This document shows, piece by piece, positions 39,911-49,586 of a DNA stretch of 64,000 nucleotides. The notes below the pieces were generated by a model. That model had not been told where the DNA came from. It worked only from the letters and a program-made list of their open reading frames with translations, and ran no database searches. The DNA lies in contig NZ_CP020814.1 in NCBI RefSeq assembly GCF_002109385.1, forward strand, positions 2,131,501-2,195,500, in the 5' to 3' direction. Source of the stretch: Halalkalibacter krulwichiae. GTDB taxonomy: Bacteria > Bacillota > Bacilli > Bacillales > Bacillaceae_D. Each line of letters begins with the position of its first letter. The stretch's first letter is position 1. Both the position numbers and the translations under genes were made by a program.

Positions 39911-39969
39911 TCGAAATAACAACGTTGTTAAAGGAACTGTTTGTTGTTCGAAATAACAACGTTGTTAAA
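39911..39969. repeat. Tandem LacI-type operators
   Basis: A 22-base sequence starting TCGAAATAACAACG occurs twice (39911-39932 and 39948-39969, 37 bases apart). Each copy contains the perfect palindrome TAACAACGTTGTTA (39917-39930, 39954-39967) with the central CG typical of LacI-family operators. Both lie downstream of the -10, in a repressing position. Confidence 0.85.
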
Positions 39970-40038
39970 ATGCCTGACTTGAAAGGAGGAGTATGATTCG
40001 TTCGTTCTTTAATCTTGTAATTTAGAAAGGGGCAGGAA

Positions 40039-43000
40039 ATGAATAGAGAATGCAGACGGTATATTGCAATGTTACTGACAATCATTTTAATTGTCTCACC
40101 AATGAATCTCGCTGTTTTTGCCAACGAGGCAGAGGGCGATGTTGACCGGGAGATGATCTCGGTTTCGAGTGAGTGGCAGGGGAGTGTTTTTGGTGATAAT
40201 GGAGGGCAAGGTAACTACACATATGAACATTTCGAAATTACAGAGAACGAGGATCAAACCGTAACTCTTCGTAGCTCTGATGATAAAGGCAAGATTGCTA
40301 GTAACACAGAAGGAATGACGTATTATTATAAAAACGTACCTATTGATGGAAATTATGAACTTACAGCAACTGCACATGTTGATTCTTGGACTGCTAATAA
40401 TCAAGTGGCTTTTGGTTTAATGGTCCGTGAAAATGTATTAGAAAATCAAAATAAAGATGATTTCACAGGAGATTATGTTGCAGTAGGAGCATTGGATCAA
40501 CAAATGAAAGGCTTCTTTAAAAATGCAAATACAACTATTCAAAAGGAAGGATTAGCATTTGATCAAATCGCTCCTGCTGTTAATGAACAATATGAACTTC
40601 GTATTCAAAAATCAGGTGATTTGTTCGTGTTAACGGTAAATGATGAAATACATACGATTGAAGACTATGAGGGAGACATTCAATTTGCCGGCTTATTTAC
40701 ATCAAGAAACACAACGGTCACTTTTAGTGATATAACATTGAAAGTCGAAGGTGGCCAGGTTGAGTTAGGTGAATGGGACTTTCGAGCGTTTGGTTCAAAT
40801 ACAAGTTTAGAACGCAATCCTGAGCCAACACTCAATGAAGATGGCTCTGTTTCGATCGCTGCAATGGGTGGGAAAGTAGCAGCTGGGGATGAAGGAGTGT
40901 CATTTCATTACAAAGAAGTTCCCGCGGAAGCGAACTTTGAAATAAAGACTAAAGCTGTTGTAGATCAGTTTAATAGTGATAGCTCCATTAGCACACCAAA
41001 TCAAAAGTCATTTGGCTTAATGCTTAGGGATGAAATAGGTGAACACCTCGATTCAGAGACACAAACGACAGAATATGTAGCTGTTGGTGCACTTGATACG
41101 GTGATGAAAGGATTTTATAAAGAAGCTAGTAAACAAGTGAAGTTTGATCCGTTCGCTAACTTAGCCCTACCATCTGCTAGAGAAGAGTATGATCTTTCCA
41201 TCCGAAAGTCGGGCGATACATTTGTCATCACAGTAGATGGACAAACTGAAACGGTAACATTAGATTCACTTTTTGACGAAACGATTTATGTTGGAGTATA
41301 CGTGGCACGTGATGCACAAATTACGTTTAGCGATTATGAAATTGCCGTCGATGATCGCAACGTAACTGGACTAGCAGTAGATTCTAGCGAGATGAAAACG
41401 GAATACTTAAAAGGTGAAAGTCTGGATTTAAAAGGATTAATAGTAACAGCAGAGTTTTCTGATGGCAGTACATCAACTCTAACAAGCCGTGATTATATCG
41501 TTACTGGATTTGATAGTAGTGAAGTAGGCAAAAATACTATTAATTTAAATTATAATGGGGTAACAGCGACTATTGACTTGATGATTAAAGCATTGAGTGT
41601 GACAAATCTTAATATAAAATACTTCCCAGTTAAAACAGAGTATTATATTGGTGACCTCTTTGACCGACAGGGGCTTGTTGTAGTCGCAGAATATGAAAAT
41701 GGTTTTAAATTTGAAGAGTTAACGAGTGATCAATATACGTTAACGATTGACGGCAAACCTGCGGAAGATTTTGTTTTTGAATCAGCAGGAGAGGTTAAGG
41801 TTGTTGTCCAATCAAATGAAACAAAAGAAACGAATATTTCTTTTGATGTGGTGGTCAGTGATGCAGAACTAGAACAATTAGAGATCAGACAAACTCCGGC
41901 CAAAACGCTTTATTTTCTGGGCGATGAATTAGATTTAGCTGGATTGAGTCTTTATGCTAATTACAGTGATGGCACTGATGTGAGGTTGACGGCAGGAGAT
42001 TATGATGTTTCTGCATTTGATTCTGCAACTACGGGTGAACGTGAGGTGATACTGACTCATAAAGGTAAATCTATAGGTTTTACTGTGACGGTGAAAGAAA
42101 AAGAATTAAAAGCATACACAGTAACTAATTATCCTAAAACAACGTTTGCAACAGAAGAGGACTTTGATGCGGAAGGGTTAGAAGTTTCGAAGGTGTATGA
42201 TAATTTAGAAATGGAGATTGTACCACAGGAAAAATATACATTGGATAAATCAGCATATGATTCGAGTAAGGCTGGGGTCTATGATATTGTTATCCAACCT
42301 ACTAATGAGGTTATTGAGGCCATTACCTATTCTGTGACGGTAAGAGAATTCACGGAGCCCGAATGGAATAAGATGAGATTTGGTCAATCCACTTCCGATC
42401 AACGCAATTATGTTGAAGAGTTAGAAAACGAGGCAGTACGAATCGTTGCTCTTGAAGGCGGTGGGAAAATAACTGGTGACCATGATGGGATTGCTTTTTA
42501 TTACACAGAAGTTAATGCTGATGAAGATAACTTTGTATTATCTGCGAATATTAACGTGATAGAATATGCGAAAACGCCACATGATGGACAAGAGTCATTT
42601 GGAATTATGGCACGTGACGCTGTGAATTCTGTTGAGGATGCAAGTGTTTTTGCTTCTAACATAGCTGCTGTTGGTGGTTTTAGTGGAGGAACAAGAGAGG
42701 AAAACGGCACTCAAGCGTTTATTCGAACAGGAGTCTTAGCAGCTGATGGGGAAGGTAGTGAAGGGATTCAGAAACAGATGCTAAAAAAGGAAAGACCAAC
42801 AAAAGACAATACGTACCCTGAAAAAAATTATAGATTAACTCTGGCCAAAACGAATAGTGGATATACTGGTCAATTAAATGATGGACAAGACGTATTATTT
42901 TTTGAACCAGAACTACTAAATGTTCAAGATTCAAAGATTTATGTTGGTTTTTATGCCGCTCGACTTGCTACAATTGAGGTGAGTGACATTGAATTTGAGA

Positions 43001-44853
43001 TAACGGCAGCGAAAACAGATGCTCCAAAGGTCGAACCTCCACAAGAGGCTGTCACTCCAAAACTAGACGTTCTCTCTCTTGATAAAACAGCTAAATCAGA
43101 ATATGACTTGTTATTGGAATCGAACGTAGATGGCTTTGTGACAATTAAACAAGGACAAACTGTTATTGCGAAAGATCAAAGAGTTGAAGCAAGTAAAATT
43201 GTGGAAATTAAGGCTGAGCTAGCGGTTAATAACAATACTAATTTTAGTATAGCGTTCGTACCAGATGATACTCAATATTTAACAACTTATGAACAAATCG
43301 TTCGTAATTTTACAGTTGATATGAGGTCTTATGCGGAAGGCAAAGATATATATGTATCCCCAAAAGGGACTAGTACAGGTGATGGAACCAAAGAAAATCC
43401 ACTCGACCTTGATACAGCGATTCATTTTGTCCAGGAAGGTCAAAAAATCGTCGTTCTTGAAGGGCAATATATTCGATATACACCGCTTGAAATTAAGAAG
43501 TTTAATGATGGAACTGAAGAAGCTATGAAGTATTTAGTTGCTGATCCACATGCTACGGAGAGACCAGTTATTGACTTTGATCGACGTTCTGAAGGTGTTG
43601 TTCATAGTGGAAACTATTGGCATGTCGAAGGAATTGACTTTACTCGATCAGCTGGAAACACAAAAGGTTATACAATTGGTGGAAGTCATAATATTATCGA
43701 AAATGTTCGGGTATATGAAAATGGTGATACAGGTCTTCAAATAAGTAGAACAGACTCGTCTGCTCCTAGAGAAGAATGGCCTGCCTATAACCTTGTATTA
43801 AATAGTGTGGCGTTTGATAATCGAGATCCGTCTGAAAACAATGCTGATGGGTTTGCTGCTAAATTAACGGTTGGTGAAGGAAACACCTTTAGAGGTTGTA
43901 TTTCCCATAATAACATTGATGACGGGTGGGATCTTTATACAAAAGTAGGCACAGGTGCTATTGGTGCTGTAACGATTGAAAATAGTATTGCATTTAATAA
44001 TGGACGCCTAACAAACGGTTATGAAGGAAACGCAGGAAAGAACGGTTTTAAACTTGGAGGTGAAGGAGTTCACGTTCCTCACATGATCCGTAACAGTATT
44101 GCTTTTGGAAACGGATATTTCGGCTTTACGAGTAACAGTAATCCAGGTTTAATTGCTGAAAATAATATTGGTTTTAACAATGAAGGAGCTAATATCAGCT
44201 TTACTACTTATGCCCATATTCCGACAGACTTTACCATTAATGGGTTTGCTTCCATTAGGACGACAGGAACAGATCGTGATAGTTATCCAGCTGCATTAGA
44301 TTCGGATCGAAATTTCATGTTTAATGGTGCAAATACTGTAAATAAATCAGGGGATGAACTTCCAGATTCAGTTCTTGAAAGTTTGGAAGCCATTTTTGAA
44401 AGAGACGATGAGGGAAGAATTGTATCGATTAAACGAGATTCTGACGGTGAAATCCAGTGGGGGGAAGTTTGGGAAACCTTTGATTCAGTCACAAATGACC
44501 AATCAAATAACGAAGAAGAGGAAGCCGTGATTTCCTTTACTCCTAGTGTCATTAACTTGAAGGGAGTTCAAAGGTCTAATGGGAAAAGCAATGCAATAAT
44601 TCGTGCTCATATAGAATTAACAAATGATTCCTTTAGTACGAAAGAAATTGATGTTGGATCCATTCTTTTGAATGAAAAAGTACATGTAAATGGAGAAGCT
44701 GTAGTCAAAGAAAATCGATTAACAGTTACATTCCTACGAAAAGATTTGCTGCAACTAGTGGAAAAGGAAGATCAAGTACCGATTACAATTACTGGTCAGT
44801 CAAAATCAGGAGAAAAGTTTAAAGGAACTACATTCGTAAAAGTCTTAAAATAG
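40039..44853 (+). CDS. Large secreted multidomain pectate lyase (polysaccharide lyase family 9)
   Basis: 1604 aa. Signal peptide (about 1-30, VSPMNLAVFA). A ~200-residue module recurs three times (about 34-235, 236-435 and 772-990; markers FGLMVRE, FGLMLRD, FGIMARD). Four bacterial Ig-like (Big_3 type) domains fill about 439-770 (GLIVTAEFSDGS is typical). The catalytic parallel beta-helix spans about 1101-1480: IYVSPKGTSTGDGT at its start, and NADGFAAKLTVGEGNTF plus NNIDDGWDLYTK with the catalytic Lys and Ca-binding Asp residues of PL9. A ~110-residue beta-rich tail follows. No SLH or LPXTG anchor, so it is probably released. Expression is governed by cre and tandem LacI-type sites. Confidence 0.9.
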   Translation: MNRECRRYIAMLLTIILIVSPMNLAVFANEAEGDVDREMISVSSEWQGSVFGDNGGQGNYTYEHFEITENEDQTVTLRSSDDKGKIASNTEGMTYYYKNVPIDGNYELTATAHVDSWTANNQVAFGLMVRENVLENQNKDDFTGDYVAVGALDQQMKGFFKNANTTIQKEGLAFDQIAPAVNEQYELRIQKSGDLFVLTVNDEIHTIEDYEGDIQFAGLFTSRNTTVTFSDITLKVEGGQVELGEWDFRAFGSNTSLERNPEPTLNEDGSVSIAAMGGKVAAGDEGVSFHYKEVPAEANFEIKTKAVVDQFNSDSSISTPNQKSFGLMLRDEIGEHLDSETQTTEYVAVGALDTVMKGFYKEASKQVKFDPFANLALPSAREEYDLSIRKSGDTFVITVDGQTETVTLDSLFDETIYVGVYVARDAQITFSDYEIAVDDRNVTGLAVDSSEMKTEYLKGESLDLKGLIVTAEFSDGSTSTLTSRDYIVTGFDSSEVGKNTINLNYNGVTATIDLMIKALSVTNLNIKYFPVKTEYYIGDLFDRQGLVVVAEYENGFKFEELTSDQYTLTIDGKPAEDFVFESAGEVKVVVQSNETKETNISFDVVVSDAELEQLEIRQTPAKTLYFLGDELDLAGLSLYANYSDGTDVRLTAGDYDVSAFDSATTGEREVILTHKGKSIGFTVTVKEKELKAYTVTNYPKTTFATEEDFDAEGLEVSKVYDNLEMEIVPQEKYTLDKSAYDSSKAGVYDIVIQPTNEVIEAITYSVTVREFTEPEWNKMRFGQSTSDQRNYVEELENEAVRIVALEGGGKITGDHDGIAFYYTEVNADEDNFVLSANINVIEYAKTPHDGQESFGIMARDAVNSVEDASVFASNIAAVGGFSGGTREENGTQAFIRTGVLAADGEGSEGIQKQMLKKERPTKDNTYPEKNYRLTLAKTNSGYTGQLNDGQDVLFFEPELLNVQDSKIYVGFYAARLATIEVSDIEFEITAAKTDAPKVEPPQEAVTPKLDVLSLDKTAKSEYDLLLESNVDGFVTIKQGQTVIAKDQRVEASKIVEIKAELAVNNNTNFSIAFVPDDTQYLTTYEQIVRNFTVDMRSYAEGKDIYVSPKGTSTGDGTKENPLDLDTAIHFVQEGQKIVVLEGQYIRYTPLEIKKFNDGTEEAMKYLVADPHATERPVIDFDRRSEGVVHSGNYWHVEGIDFTRSAGNTKGYTIGGSHNIIENVRVYENGDTGLQISRTDSSAPREEWPAYNLVLNSVAFDNRDPSENNADGFAAKLTVGEGNTFRGCISHNNIDDGWDLYTKVGTGAIGAVTIENSIAFNNGRLTNGYEGNAGKNGFKLGGEGVHVPHMIRNSIAFGNGYFGFTSNSNPGLIAENNIGFNNEGANISFTTYAHIPTDFTINGFASIRTTGTDRDSYPAALDSDRNFMFNGANTVNKSGDELPDSVLESLEAIFERDDEGRIVSIKRDSDGEIQWGEVWETFDSVTNDQSNNEEEEAVISFTPSVINLKGVQRSNGKSNAIIRAHIELTNDSFSTKEIDVGSILLNEKVHVNGEAVVKENRLTVTFLRKDLLQLVEKEDQVPITITGQSKSGEKFKGTTFVKVLK

Positions 44854-44862
44854 AATAAGTTT

Positions 44863-44899
44863 GAGGCTACTGATTTGTTTAAACTCAGTAGCCTCTTTT
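44863..44899 (+). terminator. Terminator after the pectate lyase
   Basis: GAGGCTACTGA pairs with TCAGTAGCCTC, followed by TTTT. Confidence 0.92.
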
Positions 44900-44909
44900 G
44901 TGCAAACAC

Positions 44910-45071
44910 TTATGTTGGATTATGCTGACTTTCTTCATAGGCAATAAGGACAACGTCTTTTTCGGTCTCATTACGGATTTCTGACTCTAATAACATGATT
45001 CTATTTAGTAAGTCAGGATTTAAATCGGCTGCTGTATAGCGATCGAATTCAAGTGGCTGTTTTTGATCCAT
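44910..45071 (-). CDS. Small protein, 53 aa
   Basis: Not recognised. MDQKQPLEFDRYTAADLNPD then LLNRIMLLESEIRNETEKDV, acidic and helical. GAGGAGG lies eight bases before the ATG, and the pectate-lyase terminator could also serve it. Translational signals are good, function unknown. Confidence 0.65.
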   Translation of the reverse strand: MDQKQPLEFDRYTAADLNPDLLNRIMLLESEIRNETEKDVVLIAYEESQHNPT

Positions 45072-45239
45072 TCCATGATCCTCCTCTTTTTATATATCGT
45101 TAATGTTTCTCCTTAAATAGCGTTCTATTCAAAATAAGTTGCTCGTTTCTTTGGAATAGCAGGAAAATGTAAACAATCCAACATACTCGACATCATACAA
45201 GGAAAAGCTATAGAAAATAAGGAAATTAAGGTGAATTGA

Positions 45240-46151
45240 ATGAAAATTTTATGTATTGATGGTGGAGGAATTCGTGGGATATTTGCTGTGGCCATATTAA
45301 AAAAAATGGAAGAAGAGTATAAAAAACCAATTGGCGAATTATTTGATGTAGTTTCTGGGACAAGTACAGGAGCCATTATTGCGACATCTGTTATTTTAAA
45401 CAAACCTATGAAAGAATTACTTAAAGGATATAAAAAGTTCGGGAAACAGATTTTTAATCCACAGGCTCAAATAGGAATATTTAAAAGTGTGTACAGCGAC
45501 AGGTATTTAAGAAAATATTTTAAGAAGACTTTTGGTGAATTAAAACTGGCCGATATAAAAAAACCATTGCTTATTCCTGCTGTTGATGTTACGCATGGAA
45601 AGCCATACGTTTATCGCTCAAATTATGGTCATCCTGAGAGTGATGATTTATCAATAAAACTATGGGATGCTGTTCTATCTTCTTGTTCGGCTCCTGTCTA
45701 TTTTCCTCCAAATAATATTAATAATAAATACTTATCGGTTGATGGGGGATTATGGGCTAATAACCCATCGATGGTTTGTGTAACAGAGGCAATGCAGTTT
45801 TTTAATAAGCGTTTAGATGAAATTCATATATGTTCTGTTGGTACAGGACTGCAGCAAATCGAATATAAAATTGAGAAAGACAAATACTGGGGAATAAAAA
45901 AGTGGCTGCCGTTTCAATTTCCCTTTATGAAAATTAGTCCTAAACTTTTAGATTTAGCCCTTGACCTTTCTTCGGAATCTATAACGTATCACTGTCAACA
46001 TCTGTTAGGAGATAATTATTTTCGGTTAAATGAGGATTTAGGAACAGAAGTCCCATTTGATGATGTCTCTTGTATTGATGATTTAATAAAATTAGGTGAG
46101 GAAGTCTATCAGAATCAAAAAACAAAAGTGCAACATTTTTTGCAACTATAG
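45240..46151 (+). CDS. Patatin-like phospholipase
   Basis: 303 aa. Anion hole DGGGIRG (residues 7-13), nucleophile GTSTG (Ser42) and the Asp of the dyad in SVDGGLWANNPS near residue 168 are all present, so the enzyme should be an active lipid acyl hydrolase. It resembles cytosolic CapV/CBASS-type patatins, but no CD-NTase gene is near. The next gene (DUF3219) follows after 12 bases and is likely co-transcribed. Confidence 0.88.
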   Translation: MKILCIDGGGIRGIFAVAILKKMEEEYKKPIGELFDVVSGTSTGAIIATSVILNKPMKELLKGYKKFGKQIFNPQAQIGIFKSVYSDRYLRKYFKKTFGELKLADIKKPLLIPAVDVTHGKPYVYRSNYGHPESDDLSIKLWDAVLSSCSAPVYFPPNNINNKYLSVDGGLWANNPSMVCVTEAMQFFNKRLDEIHICSVGTGLQQIEYKIEKDKYWGIKKWLPFQFPFMKISPKLLDLALDLSSESITYHCQHLLGDNYFRLNEDLGTEVPFDDVSCIDDLIKLGEEVYQNQKTKVQHFLQL

Positions 46152-46163
46152 AAGGAGAAGAAA

Positions 46164-46454
46164 ATGAACACGGAAGTATGGTTAAATAAGGTTCCTATTA
46201 AGGTATTTAATTATAAAGAAATTTTAGATGTCGATGCGAAAACGCTAAAATCAGTTACATTTGACTTTGAAGTGCGAAGTGAAGAGTATCATACAATTAC
46301 AACTCTACTTTATGACAGGACATTCGATGTGAATATTCCTAGCAGGCAACGGTCATTTCAGGGTGAAATATATAATTACTCTACATCAATTACGAATTTA
46401 TATGAGAAAAATCAAGTTGGTATATTTCATTTAGAATTAAGAGAGATTAAATAG
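46164..46454 (+). CDS. DUF3219 family protein (YkvR-like)
   Basis: 96 aa beta-rich protein; VWLNKVPIKVFNYKEI, KSVTFDFEVRSEEYHTITTL and RSFQGEIYNYSTSITNLYE match the DUF3219/YkvR group. AGAAGGAGAAGAAA precedes the ATG. Function unknown. It is tightly linked to the patatin gene. Confidence 0.72.
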   Translation: MNTEVWLNKVPIKVFNYKEILDVDAKTLKSVTFDFEVRSEEYHTITTLLYDRTFDVNIPSRQRSFQGEIYNYSTSITNLYEKNQVGIFHLELREIK

Positions 46455-46461
46455 AAATAAT

Positions 46462-46488
46462 GGGGGTGTCTTAAATTTTATGACACCC
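46462..46488 (+). terminator. Terminator after the patatin-DUF3219 pair
   Basis: GGGGTGTC pairs with GACACCCC over a 11-base A/T loop; a T-rich tail follows at a distance. Confidence 0.75.
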
Positions 46489-46516
46489 CAGTTACCTTTT
46501 TTACAATCTATTTCTT

Positions 46517-46926
46517 TTAATAAAAATAAGGGAAAAGTAAGCTAGCTAATAAAAAGTAAGGGAAATGCTGACGTCTAAACCGTCTAAATCTTCTTGGGTA
46601 GCCATATCCGTATCCGGGATAGCCTCCGTAAGGGCCATACCCGCCATATCTAAAATCAGTATGAGTTCCTTGATCTTCACCAGCTGGGACTAAAACACTG
46701 ACTCCCTCACGGTCAATTCCATCAATGATTCCGTCTACCATTTGACCATCTGTCGTTTGAAATTGTACAAGGTGATGTAAATATTGTTGGCATAAGTCAT
46801 ACATTTGCTGTTGATGCATGGATGGATCTGCAGAATGTGAAGGCATTTGCTGTTGATGCCCCCCTGCGGCATCGTTTGCGGCATTCCTCCGTGAGGCATT
46901 TGATTCATTAAGTGGTTATGATTCAT
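46517..46926 (-). pseudogene. Gly/Tyr-rich C-terminal protein, frameshifted
   Basis: Two overlapping minus-strand frames form one protein. The first gives MNHNHLMNQMPHGGMPQTMP then QGG; the second continues HQQQMPSHSADPSMHQQQMY, QFQTTDGQMVDGIIDGIDRE and a tail rich in Gly, Tyr, Pro and Arg (YGGYGPYGGYPGYGYGYPRR). The six C's at 46859-46864 would need to be seven to join them. The middle part resembles small LSm-like or coat-associated Bacillus proteins, but no family is claimed. GGAGG is seven bases before ATG 46926. The break is probably a sequence error. Confidence 0.65.
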
Positions 46927-47017
46927 TTTCATTCCTCCTTTTTTACATGGTCAATATATGCAGATCTAGGCAAATGTGATACTCACACTGGTAAAGAATT
47001 GTAATTAACTAATTCAA

Positions 47018-47053
47018 TAAAAAAACCTATTTCACTAAATGAGGTGAAATAGG
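47018..47053 (-). terminator. Terminator of the alcohol dehydrogenase gene
   Basis: CCTATTTCAC pairs with GTGAAATAGG, with seven A's to the left giving a T tract on the minus strand. Confidence 0.92.
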
Positions 47054-47061
47054 AAGGGAAA

Positions 47062-48195
47062 TTAAGGTTTAAGCACGACCTTTATACAATTGTCCTCATG
47101 ATCGTTAAAAATCTTGTAAGCCTGCTTTGCTTCATCAAGAGATACTTTATGAGTGATTATTTCTTTAGGATCATATTCATTATTAACAATTTGTTCATAT
47201 AATTTCGGCATGATTGGGATAACAGGTGCTTGCCCCATTTTAATTGTGACATTACGTGTGAAAAACGGACCTAACGGGAAATTGTTGTAGTTTGCCCCAT
47301 AAACTCCAGTCAGTTGAACAACACCTGTTTTTCTTACTGCTTTTGTTGCGATTTGAATAGGGCCAATTGTTCCGCCTTGGAGCTTTAGCTTTTGTTCAAT
47401 ATATTCTAATGGTGATTTTTTTCCATCCATTCCGACACAATCTATGACTACATCTGCTCCACCCGATGTTATTTCCTTTAAGTGTTCACCCATATCCGGA
47501 AATTCAGTAAAATCAAATACTTCCACATGATTCATTTTTTTTGCATGGGCTAGTCGATAGTCAAGATAATCAATAGCAATAACACGTTTAGCTCCTTTTT
47601 GCCACGCATATTTTTGAGCCATTAAACCGACAGGACCGCAGCCTAGAACAATGACAGTATCTCCTTTTTTGACGCCTGCATGTTCTACACTCCAATAAGC
47701 TGTTGGAAGGACGTCAGATAAAAATAGTAACGACTCATCTTCTAATTCACAAGATTCAGGGATGACAAAAGGGGTGAAATTGCCAAAAGGGACTTTTAAA
47801 TACTCTGCTTGTCCACCAGGATGGTTTCCAAATTTTTCGGTATAACCAAAATAACCGCCTGAGTCATAATGTGGGTTTGAATTATCACATTGACTTGTTT
47901 CGCCATGATTACAATACGTACAATGACCACAAGCTACATTAAAAGGAACAACAACGCGGTCTCCCTTTTTTACTTTCGTTACCTCGGGTCCAACTTCCTC
48001 TACGATACCCATTGGTTCATGTCCAATGCTATAACCTTTAGGTAAGGGCATATTCCCTTGATATAAGTGTAAGTCAGAACCACAAATGGCGGTTGATGTT
48101 ATCCGAACAATTATATCATCTTTCTTTTCTATTTTTGCATCCTCAACTTCAGTTACTTCAACGTGATTAGGTCCTTGATACGTGACTGCACGCAA
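47062..48195 (-). CDS. Zinc-dependent alcohol dehydrogenase
   Basis: 377 aa MDR alcohol dehydrogenase. Catalytic zinc region TAICGSDLHLYQGNMPLPKG and GHEPMGIVEEVG, structural zinc Cys in ACGHCTYCNHGETSQCD, and the NAD motif VLGCGPVGLMAQ. It is of the AdhB/glutathione-independent formaldehyde dehydrogenase-like type (long form with GGYFGYTEKFGNHPGG insertion). TTG 48195 (MRAVTYQGPN) fits the family start and has GGAGTG six bases upstream; TTG 48213 with AAGGAG is an alternative. Confidence 0.87.
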   Translation of the reverse strand: MRAVTYQGPNHVEVTEVEDAKIEKKDDIIVRITSTAICGSDLHLYQGNMPLPKGYSIGHEPMGIVEEVGPEVTKVKKGDRVVVPFNVACGHCTYCNHGETSQCDNSNPHYDSGGYFGYTEKFGNHPGGQAEYLKVPFGNFTPFVIPESCELEDESLLFLSDVLPTAYWSVEHAGVKKGDTVIVLGCGPVGLMAQKYAWQKGAKRVIAIDYLDYRLAHAKKMNHVEVFDFTEFPDMGEHLKEITSGGADVVIDCVGMDGKKSPLEYIEQKLKLQGGTIGPIQIATKAVRKTGVVQLTGVYGANYNNFPLGPFFTRNVTIKMGQAPVIPIMPKLYEQIVNNEYDPKEIITHKVSLDEAKQAYKIFNDHEDNCIKVVLKP

Positions 48196-48376
48196 TACTC
48201 TCACTCCATTCAATTTATTCTCCTTTTAAAGTATTTCAATCCATAATCAACATTAGTCAGTTAATAATTAACATAATCAATTTATTGTTTTAGATTGAAT
48301 AAAATGGGTAACATACTAACTAAGATTATATGGGAAGAAGAGCAACTTAGACTACTGAAATAAGGGGACCTAAAAC

Positions 48377-49180
48377 ATGCTAACACCAGAGCAACGAATT
48401 ACTTTACATGGCTTTAATAACCTTACGAAATCTTTAAGCTTTAACATGTATGATGTTTGTTACACGAAGACGAAAGAAGAAAGAGAAGCTTATATAGAAT
48501 ACATTGACGAACAGTACAATGCTGATCGCTTAACGAACATATTAGAACATGTGACTGAAATAATAGGTGCACATGTTTTGAGTGTTGCGAAGCAAGACTT
48601 TGAACCACAAGGAGCAAGTGTTACTTTATTGGTTTCAGAAGGTCCAGTCGTTGAAGTTCCAAATGAATCTTATGATGAATCTCCAGGTCCACTACCAGAA
48701 TCTGTAGTAATGGGATTAGACAAAAGTCACATTACCGTTCATACGTATCCAGAGTTTCATCCGTATGAAGGAATCAGTACTTTTAGAGCGGACATCGATG
48801 TCTCGACTTGTGGTGAGATTTCACCATTAAAAGCTTTAAACTATTTAATTCACTCTTTTGAGACCGATATAATGACAATGGATTATCGAGTACGTGGCTT
48901 TACAAGAGACATAAAAGGTCATAAGTTATTTATCGATCATGACATAAATTCAATTCAAAATTATATACCAGATGAAGTAAAGAAGTTATATGACATTATT
49001 GATGTAAATATTTATCAGGAAAATATATTTCATACAAAGTGTAAACTTAAGGATTTCGATCTCGACAACTATTTGTTTGGCAAAACGAAGGTTGATCTAC
49101 ATCCTGGGGAAGCAGAAGAAATTACAAATAAACTCACGGTAGAAATGGATGAGATCTACTATGGAAAAAATATAAAATAG
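48377..49180 (+). CDS. speD: S-adenosylmethionine decarboxylase proenzyme (E. coli type)
   Basis: 267 aa, the length of the gamma-proteobacterial class rather than the short Bacillus SpeH class. The self-cleavage region is [16 protein letters not shown], where KS-H precedes the pyruvoyl-forming Ser; [19 protein letters not shown] follows. It supplies decarboxylated SAM for spermidine synthesis. No speE is adjacent. GGGGACC lies upstream of the ATG. Confidence 0.93.
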   Translation: MLTPEQRITLHGFNNLTKSLSFNMYDVCYTKTKEEREAYIEYIDEQYNADRLTNILEHVTEIIGAHVLSVAKQDFEPQGASVTLLVSEGPVVEVPNESYDESPGPLPESVVMGLDKSHITVHTYPEFHPYEGISTFRADIDVSTCGEISPLKALNYLIHSFETDIMTMDYRVRGFTRDIKGHKLFIDHDINSIQNYIPDEVKKLYDIIDVNIYQENIFHTKCKLKDFDLDNYLFGKTKVDLHPGEAEEITNKLTVEMDEIYYGKNIK

Positions 49181-49186
49181 CTGCTA

Positions 49187-49218
49187 GGAACCATGTTATT
49201 CGTGGTTCTCTCTTTTTT
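49187..49218 (+). terminator. Terminator after speD
   Basis: GGAACCA pairs with TGGTTCT, followed by CTCTTTTTTT. Confidence 0.85.
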
Positions 49219-49304
49219 TATTAGGCTGGGAAATAATGACAGTAATTCCTTGTGTGAAAAGGAAGAAACTATAATGAGGGTTTATTGAAGGGGGATGAAT
49301 AAGG

Positions 49305-49574
49305 ATGGCAAGGAGAAAAAGACTACTCGTTCCAGAAGCACGAAAAGCGATGAATCAATTTAAAAATCAAGTGATGGCAGAGCAAGGTTATTTTATAGAT
49401 GAAAGAAATCCCGATCATGTCAAGTATTAAGTTGCAGAAGAGGTAAATGTCCCTTTAAAGAAAGGCTATAATGGAAAGCTAACTTCAAAACAAGCCGGAC
49501 AGGTTGGTGGTCAAATTGGTGGAAGTATGGTAAAAGAATTAATCCGAATGGCTCAACAAAATTTAAAAAAATAA
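49305..49574 (+). pseudogene. Alpha/beta-type small acid-soluble spore protein with internal stop
   Basis: The frame reads MARRKRLLVPEARKAMNQFK ... NPDHVKY, TAA at 49428-49430, then VAEEVNVPLKKGYNGKLTSK and QAGQVGGQIGGSMVKELIRM to a second TAA. The second half is a typical SASP DNA-binding C-terminus. Homologues have Glu at the stop position (KYEVAEEVGVPL), so a GAA-to-TAA change is implied. This Glu is within the GPR-protease recognition segment. The 41-residue first part would not bind DNA as a SASP. A sequence error is possible, but it is a substitution, unlike the G-run indels elsewhere here. Confidence 0.85.
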
Positions 49575-49586
49575 GGAGTGAATATA

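Noticed and set aside
45240..46151. Patatin as a CBASS effector (CapV)
   Set aside because: No CD-NTase, Cap2/Cap3 or other defence gene within the window; the neighbour is DUF3219.
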